A DNA stretch of 64,000 bases from Methylobacterium oxalidis. Its GTDB lineage: Bacteria > Pseudomonadota > Alphaproteobacteria > Rhizobiales > Beijerinckiaceae. The position numbers and the translations under genes were made by a program. Shown here piece by piece: positions 53,667-61,784 of the stretch. Positions within the stretch are counted from its first letter, which is position 1; every line of letters starts with the position of its first letter. The stretch is from assembly GCF_007992195.1 (NCBI RefSeq), contig NZ_BJZU01000003.1, forward strand, positions 124,001-188,000, in the 5' to 3' direction. The notes under the pieces were generated by a model. The model did not search any database and was not told the DNA's origin. It was given only the letters and a program-made list of their open reading frames with translations.

Positions 53667-54491
53667 ATGTCCCAGGTCGTGCAGTCCCGGCGCGTGCGCG
53701 CCGTCGACCTTGCCAGGTTCAAGGCCGACGGGCGCAAGATCATCGCGCTGACCGCCTACCACGCCCACACCGCCAGCATCCTCGACCGGCACTGCGACGT
53801 GATCCTCGTGGGCGATTCCCTCGGCATGGTCATGCACGGGCTGGAATCGACGCTGCCGGTGACCCTCGAGATGATGATCCTGCAGGCGCAGGCGGTGATG
53901 CGCGGGACCACGAAGGCGCTCGTCGTCGTCGACATGCCGTTCGGTTCCTACGAGGCGAGCCCCGAACAGGCCTTCCACAGCGCGGCACGGGTGCTGAAGG
54001 AGACGGGCGCCGGCGCGATCAAGCTGGAGGGCGGCGCGCATTTCGCCGAGACGGTGGCCTTCCTGACCCGGCGCGGCGTCCCGGTGATGGGCCATATCGG
54101 GCTCACCCCCCAGTCCGTGAACACGATGGGGGGCTTCCGCGTGCAGGGCCGCGCCCCGGGCGACGAGGCGCGCCTCCTGGAGGATGCCCGCGCCATCAGC
54201 GATGCGGGCGCCTTCGCGATCGTGATGGAGGGCATCGTCGAGCCGGTGGCGCGCGCGATCGCCGCCTCGGGCGCCGTCACCGCCGCCACGATCGGCATCG
54301 GCGCCTCGGCCCAGTGCGACGGCCAGATCCTGGTCCTCGAGGACATGCTGGGCTTGAGCGACCGCGCGCCGAAATTCGTGAAGGCGTTCGGCTCGCTGCG
54401 CGCCCACATCGAGGCGGCGGTAGAAGCCTACGCGGAGGAGGTCCGCAGCGGCCGCTTCCCCGCCGAGGAGCATACCTACCCGCCGCGCTGA
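53667..54491 (+). CDS. panB: 3-methyl-2-oxobutanoate hydroxymethyltransferase
   Basis: 274 residues. First step of pantothenate and CoA synthesis, adding a hydroxymethyl group from methylene-tetrahydrofolate to 2-oxoisovalerate. Motifs: [23 protein letters not shown] with metal-binding Asp, [30 protein letters not shown] and [18 protein letters not shown]. The length is normal. The gene stands alone, and panC is not next to it. Confidence 0.96.
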   Translation: MSQVVQSRRVRAVDLARFKADGRKIIALTAYHAHTASILDRHCDVILVGDSLGMVMHGLESTLPVTLEMMILQAQAVMRGTTKALVVVDMPFGSYEASPEQAFHSAARVLKETGAGAIKLEGGAHFAETVAFLTRRGVPVMGHIGLTPQSVNTMGGFRVQGRAPGDEARLLEDARAISDAGAFAIVMEGIVEPVARAIAASGAVTAATIGIGASAQCDGQILVLEDMLGLSDRAPKFVKAFGSLRAHIEAAVEAYAEEVRSGRFPAEEHTYPPR

Positions 54492-54586
54492 GCCATACCG
54501 GAGGCGACCGGGATCAACCCTCGCGGGGGCACGCGTCCGCGGCGCGGCGACGGATCTTCACGAGAGTGTAGGCGCCGTGGTCGGGC

Positions 54587-54661
54587 TGGTGCTGCGAGAG
54601 AGGATTGAACTCTCGACCTCCTCATTACCAATGAGGTGCTCTACCACTGAGCTACCGCAGC
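54587..54661 (-). tRNA. tRNA-Thr (GGT)
   Basis: Minus strand: acceptor GCTGCGG pairs with the 3' arm, D arm TAGCTCAGTGGTAGAGC, anticodon loop ATTGGTAAT gives GGT, T arm GAGAGTTCAATCCTCTC, and CCA is encoded. Confidence 0.97.
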
Positions 54662-54789
54662 GAGCGGTTCGGAGGATCGCGCTGGCGCGTCCCCGTCCGA
54701 CCGGGAGGGGCATTAGCGGATCGTGGGCGGCTTGGCAATCGGCCGGGCGCCGGAGTGACGCGATCTTCGTGCATGCGGGCGGGAATGCC

Positions 54790-55248
54790 TCAACCGGGCT
54801 TGAAGTCGTCACGCTTGAGGGCCGCGCGGATGATGGCGGCGAGGCCCGCCTCGGCGACGGCGTCCGCCGCGTCCGGAGGAGTGAACCAGCGCTGCTCGCG
54901 CTCGTTCTGCTCGGGCCAGCGCTTGAGCTGCTTGCGCACCTCGAGCGGGAAGACCTTGACCTGGCAGAGAACGAAGTCGCGGTTCTTCAGGCGCTTCTCG
55001 TAGATGAAGAAGCCGAGCGGCCGCTTCCCGATATGCCCGATCACGCCGGCTTCCTCGTAGGCCTCCCGCGCCGCGGCCTCGAAGGGCTTCCGGCCCTTCA
55101 TCGGCCAACCCTTCGGGATGACCCAGCGCCGGCTCTCCCGCGAGGTCACGAGCAGCACCGAGAAGCTGCCGTCCGCCCCCTTGCGGAACGGGAGCGCGCC
55201 GATCTGGCGCTGAGTGGTGCGCTCGGATTCCCCCGGATACGACATCAT
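54790..55248 (-). CDS. NUDIX hydrolase
   Basis: 152 residues from ATG 55248 (or 55245). Nudix box: GRKPFEAAAREAYEEAGV, with the Glu pair in YEEAG and an upstream Gly. The fold begins TTQRQIGALPFRKGADGSF and the C-terminal part has KVFPLEVRKQLKRWPEQNER, as in diphosphoinositol polyphosphate or bis-nucleotide hydrolases (DIPP/MutT-like). The substrate is not read from sequence. It stands alone after the tRNA-Thr gene. Confidence 0.9.
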   Translation of the reverse strand: MMSYPGESERTTQRQIGALPFRKGADGSFSVLLVTSRESRRWVIPKGWPMKGRKPFEAAAREAYEEAGVIGHIGKRPLGFFIYEKRLKNRDFVLCQVKVFPLEVRKQLKRWPEQNEREQRWFTPPDAADAVAEAGLAAIIRAALKRDDFKPG

Positions 55249-55573
55249 CGCGGGTACGCAGCCAGCCACGCGCCGACGGAGCCGGATCCCGGCGGATGCG
55301 GCGTCCTTCCTCTCGGCACATTCGACGGCGTCGGGATGATCGGGGCCTCCTCGCAACTCGGATGGGGAACGCTGCCGGAACCTCGGCGACCGGCCCGGCA
55401 CGAACCGTCACGCGCGGCCGGGGCGAAGCCGGTCACCGTTCTCCCGTCGCCATATGCGCTCCGGCCGGAGCCTCTCAAGAAGAAAGTTAACCGGCAAAGC
55501 GAATTTTCGGGACGATCGTCGCGCGCGGCCCCGCGCCCTGCTCTGCCCGCCACCGCCGCCGCGCTTCCGGCTC
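55249..55573. other. Region between NUDIX and ohrR genes
   Basis: 325 bases upstream of the NUDIX gene and downstream of ohrR, both on the minus strand. It has one AT-richer spot (around 55483-55508, AAGTTAACC and GCGAATTTTCG) that could hold a promoter for the NUDIX gene. I see no gene or RNA. Confidence 0.45.
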
Positions 55574-56041
55574 TCAGCCGTTCGCCGACAGGTTCTCGAT
55601 CAGGTGATTGAGATCCGCCCGCATCGCCTGGATCTCAGGCTCCGTGAGGTTCAGCTGGCACATCACGGACTGGCGCACGTGCACCGCCTCGGCCCGGAGC
55701 GAGCGTCCGCGGGGCGTCAGGCCGATCTCGACCTCGCGCTCGTCGCTCTGGCGCCGGTTGCGAACCAGGAGGCCCGCAACCTCCAGCCGCTTCAGGACGG
55801 GCGTGAGCGTCCCGGAATCGAGCCGCAGGCGCCGCCCGATCTCTGACACCGTGACCCCCTCGGTCTCCCAGAGGACGAGCAGCACCAGGTACTGCGGGTA
55901 GGTCAGGCCGAGCCGGTCGAGGAGCGGGCGATAGGATTTCGTCATGCGGTGCGCGGCCGCGTAGAGCGCGTAGCAGAGCTGGTTGTCGAGCAGGAGCGAG
56001 TCCCAGAGCATGCCCGCATTGTCCTTCGGCGCGTTCACCAT
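55574..56041 (-). CDS. ohrR: MarR-type organic hydroperoxide regulator, OhrR-like
   Basis: 155 residues. OhrR family: NQLCYALYAAAHRMTK near residue 20 includes the reactive Cys that is oxidised by organic hydroperoxides, and TYPQYLVLLVLWE precedes the winged helix (VTVSEIGRRLRLDSGTLTPV, RRQSDEREVEIGLTPRGR). Oxidation releases DNA and opens expression of the peroxidase Ohr. No ohr gene is adjacent, which is unusual, so the target must lie elsewhere. Start 56041; MLWDS at 56011 is possible. Confidence 0.9.
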   Translation of the reverse strand: MVNAPKDNAGMLWDSLLLDNQLCYALYAAAHRMTKSYRPLLDRLGLTYPQYLVLLVLWETEGVTVSEIGRRLRLDSGTLTPVLKRLEVAGLLVRNRRQSDEREVEIGLTPRGRSLRAEAVHVRQSVMCQLNLTEPEIQAMRADLNHLIENLSANG

Positions 56042-56509
56042 TCACACCATGCCGTTCGCCCACGCCGGCACGGCACGGAGGCGTCGGTGCGCTCCGGCCG
56101 GGCCGCCCTGCATACCATGATACCTGGCTTGGCGGGGCCAGCTACCGGCAGGATTCTTCCACAGGGCCTGAGAGATAATGCGGGCCCTGTCTCAAATTTC
56201 CAGTGCTCCGCGCCCGCCGGGGAGCCTAGATTTTGTTCAAGCGGCACCGGACCGGTGCGCTGACGGCGGTGCCGGTGCGGGAAACCTGTCCCGGCAGACC
56301 CGCGGAGCCGCTCGATCACCGTGCCGCGACACCCGTCGTGCACGGCGTCGGGGACCCGTTTCGAGGGGCGAACCTCTTCGGTCATGTGAGCGCGAGACGA
56401 ACCGATCCGAAGCCGCGCGGAAGGCTCCGGCAGGGGCTTGCCAAGGTCCGGACGAGCCACTAAACACCCCCCTCATCGGCCGGGCAGCGCACGCAGCCCC
56501 GCCCGCAGC
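56042..56509. other. Region between ohrR and tRNA-Arg
   Basis: 468 bases with no convincing gene; short open frames here are shadows. I searched by eye for an ohr gene or an AATTG-type OhrR box and found neither. It marks the end of the chromosomal backbone before the tRNA and the island. Confidence 0.5.
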
Positions 56510-56586
56510 GCGCCCGTAGCTCAGCTGGATAGAGCACCAGACTACGAATCTGGGGGTCAGAGGTTCGAATCCTTTCGGGCGCGCCA
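56510..56586 (+). tRNA. tRNA-Arg (ACG)
   Basis: Acceptor GCGCCCG pairs with CGGGCGC; anticodon loop CTACGAA gives ACG; T arm AGAGGTTCGAATCCTTT; CCA is encoded. A sharp change in sequence character begins at its 3' end, so it is a likely integration target. Confidence 0.97.
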
Positions 56587-56624
56587 ATTTTTTCAATAAC
56601 TTAGCAGAGTCTGCTGAAATTCCT

Positions 56625-56663
56625 TGCTTACGGAATTTGTGCGGTTGTAAGCATCCGTAAGCA
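56625..56663. repeat. Inverted repeat at the island edge
   Basis: TGCTTACGG (56625-56633) and CCGTAAGCA (56655-56663), a 9-bp inverted repeat with TTGTAAGCAT between. It lies 39 bp inside the island and could be an integrase/excisionase site or a hairpin. Confidence 0.55.
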
Positions 56664-56822
56664 CCGGGCTAGCTTGGCAGGTGCCGGTCACAATCCTGTG
56701 AACTCGGAGCCTGCCCGACGTGATCCGGACGCGGAATGACGTTCTCGGTCGGCCTCTTGGCCGCCTGAGCGCCGGTAGCGGTCTCTTGCGCCAATCCGGG
56801 CGGCGAGCCGGGCTCTGAGCAG

Positions 56823-57152
56823 TTGGAACTCGCCTTCGAGACGTTTGAGCTGCGCAGCATCTGCGAACGCCGGCGGGCCGCGACAGCGGCGATCGGTCAG
56901 GCTGCCGCGCGTGAACTGGAACAGCGTCTCGCCGATCTGGTTGCGTCCGACGACGTCGAAATGCTGTCCACTCTCTTTCCAGGGGAAATCCTCGATCGTA
57001 CGCCGACCGAGCGTTCCATTCGCCTGCAGGCCGGCTACGACATCATCTTCTGCGCTTCCCACGTCAAAACACCGAAATTGCCGTGTGGCGCTACTGACTG
57101 GGCTAACGTGTCTCGCATCAGAATCACCGGAATCGAGCCCGTCCATGGCTGA
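56823..57152 (+). CDS. HigB/RelE-like toxin
   Basis: 109 residues, TTG start. The opening MELAFETFELRSICERRRAA and the body LEQRLADLVASDDVEMLSTL match HigB-like (killer) proteins of the RelE/ParE family, which cleave mRNA on the ribosome. The end ASHVKTPKLPCGATDWANVS, then RIRITGIEPVHG, is the typical last strand. Its stop overlaps the next start by 8 bp, the usual toxin-antitoxin layout with the toxin first. The toxin would be lethal without the downstream HTH protein. Codon use is less GC-biased than in the chromosome, fitting a transferred gene. Confidence 0.8.
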   Translation: MELAFETFELRSICERRRAATAAIGQAAARELEQRLADLVASDDVEMLSTLFPGEILDRTPTERSIRLQAGYDIIFCASHVKTPKLPCGATDWANVSRIRITGIEPVHG

Positions 57153-58260
57153 CGCAGCTTTCCAAGCTGACTGGTTTTCGAAGCCCGGCGATACGCTGTC
57201 TGCCCTGATGGCGCGCCGCGCGCTGTCGGCAGGGATGGTTGCGGAGCGGATGGGATGCGACACGTCGTTGGTTCATGGCCTTCTAGCCGGGACTGCAGCG
57301 ATCGACGAAGACATTGCAGCGCTTCTGGCGGCGAGTGTCGGAGGGTCGGTTTCGTTTTGGAAGGCACGCCAATCGCAATTCGAACGAATGCTCGAGACGG
57401 CGGCCACTTCCGCGCCACGCGATGAGATTAAAGCTTGGCTGAAGGCAATTCCGCTCAAGAACATGGCCGACGCAGGCTGGATCAAGAAGCCGGCCGACAC
57501 TCACGAAGCGACCAAGACCACGTTATCGTTCTTCGACGTGGTCAGCCCGCAGGAGTGGTACGAACGCTATACGTCTTTCGGCAACTCGTTCTCCTTCCGA
57601 ACCTCACCAGCGTACGAGTCAAAGCTGGGTGCCGTCGCCGCTTGGCTCCGTCAGGGCGAGTTGCAGGCAGCTATGGTGCCCTGCGCTCGCTGGGACGCGG
57701 ATACATTTCGCTCCAGCCTAGAAGCCGTCAGGAAGCTTACCAGGGCCAAGGAGCCGGCCTACTTCCTTCCGCGGCTTCAATCTATCTGCGCTCGAGCCGG
57801 GGTCGCGGTGGTGATCGTCCGAGCTCCATCAGGATGTCGAGCCAGCGGAGCGACGCGCTTCATTAGCCCTGACAAGGCAATGATAATTCTGAGCTTTCGC
57901 CACCTATCGGATGACCATTTTTGGTTCACGTTCTTTCACGAGGCTGGCCATCTCCTGCTGCACGGCCCCGAGCATACGTATGTGGACGGTGATGAGTCCG
58001 AAAATACGGAGAAGGAGACTGAGGCTGACGCGTTCTCTGCAGGCGTGCTGATCCCCCCAGAGCGCACCGAAGCGATGGCGGACCTTCGAGCGCGCTCCGA
58101 GGAGATCATGCGCTTTGCAGTTTCGCTCAGCATAGCGCCTGGAATTGTTGTGGGTCAGCTCCAGAAAATGGGGATGTTAGACTACAAGCAGTTCTCCTGG
58201 CTGAAGAGAAGGTACACTTGGGAACAGATCGAAAGAGCCTTAGATCATCCCAAAAAGTGA
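57145..58260 (+). CDS. HTH-ImmA/IrrE metallopeptidase (HigA-type fusion)
   Basis: 371 residues. Residues about 15-75 form a HigA-like helix-turn-helix (ALMARRALSAGMVAERMG, TSLVHGLLAGTAAIDEDIAA). The C-terminal part (about 215-345) is an ImmA/IrrE (COG2856) zinc protease: FFHEAGHLLLHG with HExxH, and the third ligand Glu in EKETEADAFSAGVLIP. Such proteins repress their operon and are thought to cut repressors in response to DNA damage or phage. Coupled to a HigB-like toxin, it probably acts as antitoxin and as a protease that can break its own or another repressor. It converges with the gene at 58245 and overlaps it by 16 bp. Confidence 0.88.
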   Translation: MADAAFQADWFSKPGDTLSALMARRALSAGMVAERMGCDTSLVHGLLAGTAAIDEDIAALLAASVGGSVSFWKARQSQFERMLETAATSAPRDEIKAWLKAIPLKNMADAGWIKKPADTHEATKTTLSFFDVVSPQEWYERYTSFGNSFSFRTSPAYESKLGAVAAWLRQGELQAAMVPCARWDADTFRSSLEAVRKLTRAKEPAYFLPRLQSICARAGVAVVIVRAPSGCRASGATRFISPDKAMIILSFRHLSDDHFWFTFFHEAGHLLLHGPEHTYVDGDESENTEKETEADAFSAGVLIPPERTEAMADLRARSEEIMRFAVSLSIAPGIVVGQLQKMGMLDYKQFSWLKRRYTWEQIERALDHPKK

Positions 58261-59174
58261 ATAAACTTCTTCGGACTCTTCTGCCAGTTGCACAGCGAGT
58301 CTTCCATCACTTGCATGCCAACTTTTAGCTTGGCATCAAGAGCACGAAGCCGCTCTTCGAGAACCTTCTCAGAGATATTTGCATCCGGCGTGCCGCCGAA
58401 GAGAAGCCGTGCTCCCTTTAATGGCCCCGTTGCTCCGATGAGGTACGCCGAGCCTGGCTCAATCGGGGCGAGATCAAGCCGACCAACCAAGGCCAAAAAG
58501 TCGAATTTTCCGAGCCGTCCGAAGCGCAAGACCTTCATCGATCTGTAGAAATGATCGAAGATGCTATGAGGGTCATTTCCACCGGCCTGAACCAGATCCC
58601 TAACCATCTTTGCATGCGATCGATGAGGCCCGACCCACTCGACGTAGCTCTCGATAACCGACGCGGTTCCCTTCTTCGAGTCTGCCCGAAGGCTCTCATA
58701 CTTGCGATGGTTGCTGAAACCTCCACCGATCTTGTGCGCGTGCGCCGTCAGCCAAATTCGGAAGGATCCGGGATCTTTGCTGATACGGGCCCAGGTCCAC
58801 TGTCCTGATCCCAATCCGGAGTAGACCTCCTTCACCCGGAGCCAACCGTGCTTCCGGTGCTTGCCGAAGTGGGCAGAAAGAAAGAGGAGCCAAAACGCCT
58901 CATCGAACTGCCCTTGGCTGGCAAGGTACATTGAGCCCCGCTCGGGATCGAAGAGCGGACTTGAGGGATCAGCGCGATCCGGGCTGATATGCCGCTTTCG
59001 CAGGTGCTGGGTGTAGTCGAGGCGCCGCAGGCTCGCCACCATCTGCAGGGCTAGTGTTTCCGCTGCTGCTGCGGCAGCGATCCCTGGAAGCGGATGCTCC
59101 GTTGCTGAAAATTCTTGGAGGGCGGTCTTTAACCGTTTCGCGATTTTTTCGTATTTCGGCCACACGCAGAGCAC
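58245..59174 (-). CDS. Alpha-glutamyl/putrescinyl-thymine pyrophosphorylase clade 3-like protein
   Basis: 309 residues, GTG start at 59174 (no ATG in the open frame, weak ribosome site). The middle has DEAFWLLFLSAHFGKHRKHGW, then VYSGLGSGQWTWARIS, DPGSFRIWL and GGFSNHRKYESL, which I recall as the signature of clade 3 of the aGPT-PPlase proteins. Phage relatives of this group act on pyrophosphorylated 5-hydroxymethyl-pyrimidines in DNA, replacing the pyrophosphate by an amino acid or polyamine. The function of clade 3 is not established. It sits 35 bp after a thymidylate-synthase-like gene that could supply a hydroxymethyl-pyrimidine. The assignment should be confirmed by profile search. Confidence 0.6.
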   Translation of the reverse strand: MLCVWPKYEKIAKRLKTALQEFSATEHPLPGIAAAAAAETLALQMVASLRRLDYTQHLRKRHISPDRADPSSPLFDPERGSMYLASQGQFDEAFWLLFLSAHFGKHRKHGWLRVKEVYSGLGSGQWTWARISKDPGSFRIWLTAHAHKIGGGFSNHRKYESLRADSKKGTASVIESYVEWVGPHRSHAKMVRDLVQAGGNDPHSIFDHFYRSMKVLRFGRLGKFDFLALVGRLDLAPIEPGSAYLIGATGPLKGARLLFGGTPDANISEKVLEERLRALDAKLKVGMQVMEDSLCNWQKSPKKFIHFLG

Positions 59175-59209
59175 CCACGGGATGAGAAGCGAAAGGAAAG
59201 GATGGAAAA

Positions 59210-60175
59210 CTAAGTTGGCCGCCGCGTGGAACGGCGCTTCATCGTCTTCCGAGCTCGGATGTAAGGTGTATAACGGTCAAAAGCCATCTTTGATTCGATA
59301 GCGTCAATATTAGACTTGTCGCCAGTGGCTGCAAAGATTTGTAGCAGACGCGCGAGGTCAGCCCAGTACGAATCGATATCCCACCAATCTGGCTGTAAAG
59401 CCGTTCCGTTGCGAATACCTGCTTCCAGCTTCAGCAGCTTCGAAAGCGAAGACCAAGGGTCTCCTGCGGGCATGGATGGCATGGAAACCGTCGATTGAAT
59501 GCCCTCGGTAAGGTACTGCCGAGCGGCCGACCAATCTTCCTCGTAAAGATGCAAGCTGCCGGCGAAATGCTTATATGTCCCGAGTTTGCACCCTAAAGTA
59601 ACGGCCACAATTTCTTGAATCATCGTGAAGCAAAACACATCGTGAGCCAAGCCCTTGTGAGCATCGTTTGAGCGCATTGTGACAAATAGATGGAGGCACC
59701 GGTCGCGTACCAGAAACTGCAGCGTGCAGGTACATGGAATTTCTTTGTGTCTACGTGAAATATCCTCGGCATTAAATAACTGGATTACGGCACGTCGAGA
59801 ATCTGGGTGCTCTGTGAGCAAATCGACCACATTTTTAAGTTGGTTGTGACCTCTCTGGTTGAATATCCTTGGGCCGTATGCGCCGTGAACTGTGCTTCCG
59901 TCCTCCGTCTCTTCCTCATAGGCTGGCACATAGTGGCGGATAAAGTCGAGGCTATCGCTCCCTGAGAGATACCAGCATAGCTCACCCAAACAGCTGAATG
60001 GTCGTCCGCGCGTTTCGCTCCGACTGATACGGGCCCGTGGATTTTTTAGTTCAAGTAAGACGCCTGCCAACTCGAGGGCATCGCCCCGTGAAGGCTTAAT
60101 GAGAGTCTTGCTGGCGAGAAGCTTTGGATAGACCTTTCGCAGAAGGTCGTCGAGGATGTTACTCGAGAAACGCAT
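59210..60175 (-). CDS. Thymidylate-synthase homologue, likely (d)CMP hydroxymethylase
   Basis: 321 residues. Aligned by eye to ThyA: GELCWYLSGS (EELLWFLSGS), HGAYGPRIF (GPVYGKQW), PDSRRAVIQLFN (two phosphate-binding Arg), IPCTCTLQF with nucleophile Cys148, and LHLYEED with His209/Tyr211. The residue that reads uracil in ThyA (Asn in LPFNI) is Asp here (GLAHDVF, Asp179), as in T4 dCMP hydroxymethylase and CMP hydroxymethylases. So the substrate is predicted to be a cytosine nucleotide and the product 5-hydroxymethyl-(d)CMP, with methylene-tetrahydrofolate as donor. The gene is AT-richer than the chromosome. It is distinct from any housekeeping thyA. Confidence 0.8.
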   Translation of the reverse strand: MRFSSNILDDLLRKVYPKLLASKTLIKPSRGDALELAGVLLELKNPRARISRSETRGRPFSCLGELCWYLSGSDSLDFIRHYVPAYEEETEDGSTVHGAYGPRIFNQRGHNQLKNVVDLLTEHPDSRRAVIQLFNAEDISRRHKEIPCTCTLQFLVRDRCLHLFVTMRSNDAHKGLAHDVFCFTMIQEIVAVTLGCKLGTYKHFAGSLHLYEEDWSAARQYLTEGIQSTVSMPSMPAGDPWSSLSKLLKLEAGIRNGTALQPDWWDIDSYWADLARLLQIFAATGDKSNIDAIESKMAFDRYTPYIRARKTMKRRSTRRPT

Positions 60176-60302
60176 CTGCGCACTGAACCCCTGCAGAATC
60201 GGACCAAAAACAACGTTGTGGTATCCAGCACAGTATGTGGCGTGCTTGTTGGCCGGGCCGCCGGGTCAGGTATATGCTCCGAGTATCGATGAGGTTGCCC
60301 AG

Positions 60303-60317
60303 CAAGTTGTCAACTTG
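60303..60317. promoter_or_regulatory. Palindrome over a -35 sequence
   Basis: CAAGTTG-T-CAACTTG, a perfect 7-bp inverted repeat with one central base. On the minus strand it contains TTGACA, a perfect -35, pointed at the thymidylate-synthase-like gene; a GATACT at 60287-60282 is a possible -10, though with long spacing. This would be an operator for a regulator of the two modification genes. Confidence 0.45.
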
Positions 60318-60323
60318 GCGGCC

Positions 60324-61784
60324 TCAAGCAAGCCCTAATGCGCGGAAGTGCTCGGCCTTCGAGGCTGCCCATGGGTCGTCGGGTGCCGCCTTTTGATAGG
60401 CGCGCAGGAAAGCCGCGGCCTTACCGGTATCGCGGAGCTGCTCGAACACGGCGACGAGGCGCCGGAGGATCGCAGGTTTTCCCGGTATCCTTCGGTTTAG
60501 ATCCATGAGCTGCTCGGCGGCGTCCTCGTACTTCGCATCGAGGGCGAGGATCGACGCATGCTTCAGGAGCAGATCCGGCGCGTCGGGCGTTTCGGCCAGG
60601 CATCGCGCCACAAAGACCCGGGCACGATCCACCTGGCCGACTTCCAAATAGGTCGAGAGCGCCAGGCGCCGCAGCTCGGCTCCTGTGGAAGTCGGTGAGT
60701 CCACGACATCAGGGCGTGCCTCGAGGTCGCGAATGCAATCGAAGTACCGGCCCTCCTGGTACGACGCCTGAACCATGAGAAGGAAGGCCTGGGCATCTCT
60801 CGTGGACTCAAACTCTGCGCGCGCGACGAGCTCCGCGTCGCGGTAGTCTCCTGCTTCGACCAGGCGCACGGCCTGTGTGGACCAATCCTCCCGCAATGCC
60901 TGGGGTATGGCCAGCATGCGCGTTGGAGTGAACTGAAGCTGGGCGCGCCTCACCGCGCGAAACGCGTCCAGCATAGCGTCGATGTTGGGCCATCGTTCCT
61001 CCGGCGCAAGCTTCAGGCAGCGATCAATGTAATCGTCGAGCGGCTGCGACACCGACGAGTTGACCTCGCGTGCACGCGGGAAGGGAACATGACGAGCGAC
61101 CTGGCTCAACGTGTCGTGCGGTAGCCGCGCTGTTACGAGATGGTAGAGCAGTACGCCGAGGCTGTAGACGTCGCACAGGAAGCCGGAGGTTCGATTTTTC
61201 GACAACATCGTCGCTCCTACACTCTCTGGCGCGGAGTACAGGATGGTGCCCCCGTTTTCTCTCGTGCGCGCGTACATGTCCTCGGGCAGGACGCTCGAAC
61301 CGAAGTCGGTAAGCTTCGCGCGGTCAGCGGAGACGAGAATGTTCTGTGGCTTGATGTCGCCGTGGGACATGCCCAGGCGATGCAGGTGAGCACATCCCTC
61401 AAGTACCTGCTCGAAGACACCGAGCAGCTTGTCGTAGCTCGCCACAAAGCCTTCCTCGCCCTTGTCGAGCAGCTGGGCTAGTGTGATGGAGGGGAAGTAC
61501 TCCATCTCGATCACGTACCACTCTCGCTCTGGGGGTACGCGGCCCATCCAGTAAACGTCGACCACGCATGGGTGCGGCAACTGCTCTATGAGCGGGGAGC
61601 CTTCAGCCAACTCCTCGTTTCGCTTTCCTTGTGCCTTTGGGATCTTCACCGCAACGATGGCACCGTCAGTGAGGCGCTGGGCCCGCCACACCCAGCCGTA
61701 AGAGCCGTCGCCGAGACACTCGATCAGCTCGTAGCGTCCGCCGAGGCGACGGTCGGCGCGTGGGACGAAGAACTTGCTCGTCAT
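60324..61784 (-). CDS. Serine/threonine protein kinase with TPR domain
   Basis: 486 residues. The kinase domain (about 15-275) is complete: Gly loop GDGSYGWVWRA, Lys48 in VAVKIPK, catalytic HGDIKPQN (Asp and Asn), DFGSSV, and SAPESVG (APE). The C-terminal half (about 310-480) holds TPR-like helical repeats (EAGDYRDAELVARAEFESTR, LLKHASILALDAKYEDAAEQ) for protein binding. There is no membrane segment. Eukaryotic-like kinases occur in several phage-defence systems (Stk2, PglW/BREX), so a signalling or abortive role is plausible. Its ATG overlaps the previous stop by one base (TGATG), showing tight coupling with the unknown gene and HerA. Confidence 0.9.
   Translation of the reverse strand: MTSKFFVPRADRRLGGRYELIECLGDGSYGWVWRAQRLTDGAIVAVKIPKAQGKRNEELAEGSPLIEQLPHPCVVDVYWMGRVPPEREWYVIEMEYFPSITLAQLLDKGEEGFVASYDKLLGVFEQVLEGCAHLHRLGMSHGDIKPQNILVSADRAKLTDFGSSVLPEDMYARTRENGGTILYSAPESVGATMLSKNRTSGFLCDVYSLGVLLYHLVTARLPHDTLSQVARHVPFPRAREVNSSVSQPLDDYIDRCLKLAPEERWPNIDAMLDAFRAVRRAQLQFTPTRMLAIPQALREDWSTQAVRLVEAGDYRDAELVARAEFESTRDAQAFLLMVQASYQEGRYFDCIRDLEARPDVVDSPTSTGAELRRLALSTYLEVGQVDRARVFVARCLAETPDAPDLLLKHASILALDAKYEDAAEQLMDLNRRIPGKPAILRRLVAVFEQLRDTGKAAAFLRAYQKAAPDDPWAASKAEHFRALGLA

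Noticed and set aside
54577-55611. Open frame across the complement of tRNA-Thr
   Set aside because: Begins with the tRNA-derived RERIELSTSSLPMRCSTTEL and continues as the reverse of the NUDIX gene.
56237-56596. Open frame antisense to tRNA-Arg with the text LARPKGFEPLTPRFVVWCSI
   Set aside because: This is the well-known false protein made by translating the reverse of a tRNA gene; no ribosome site and no family.
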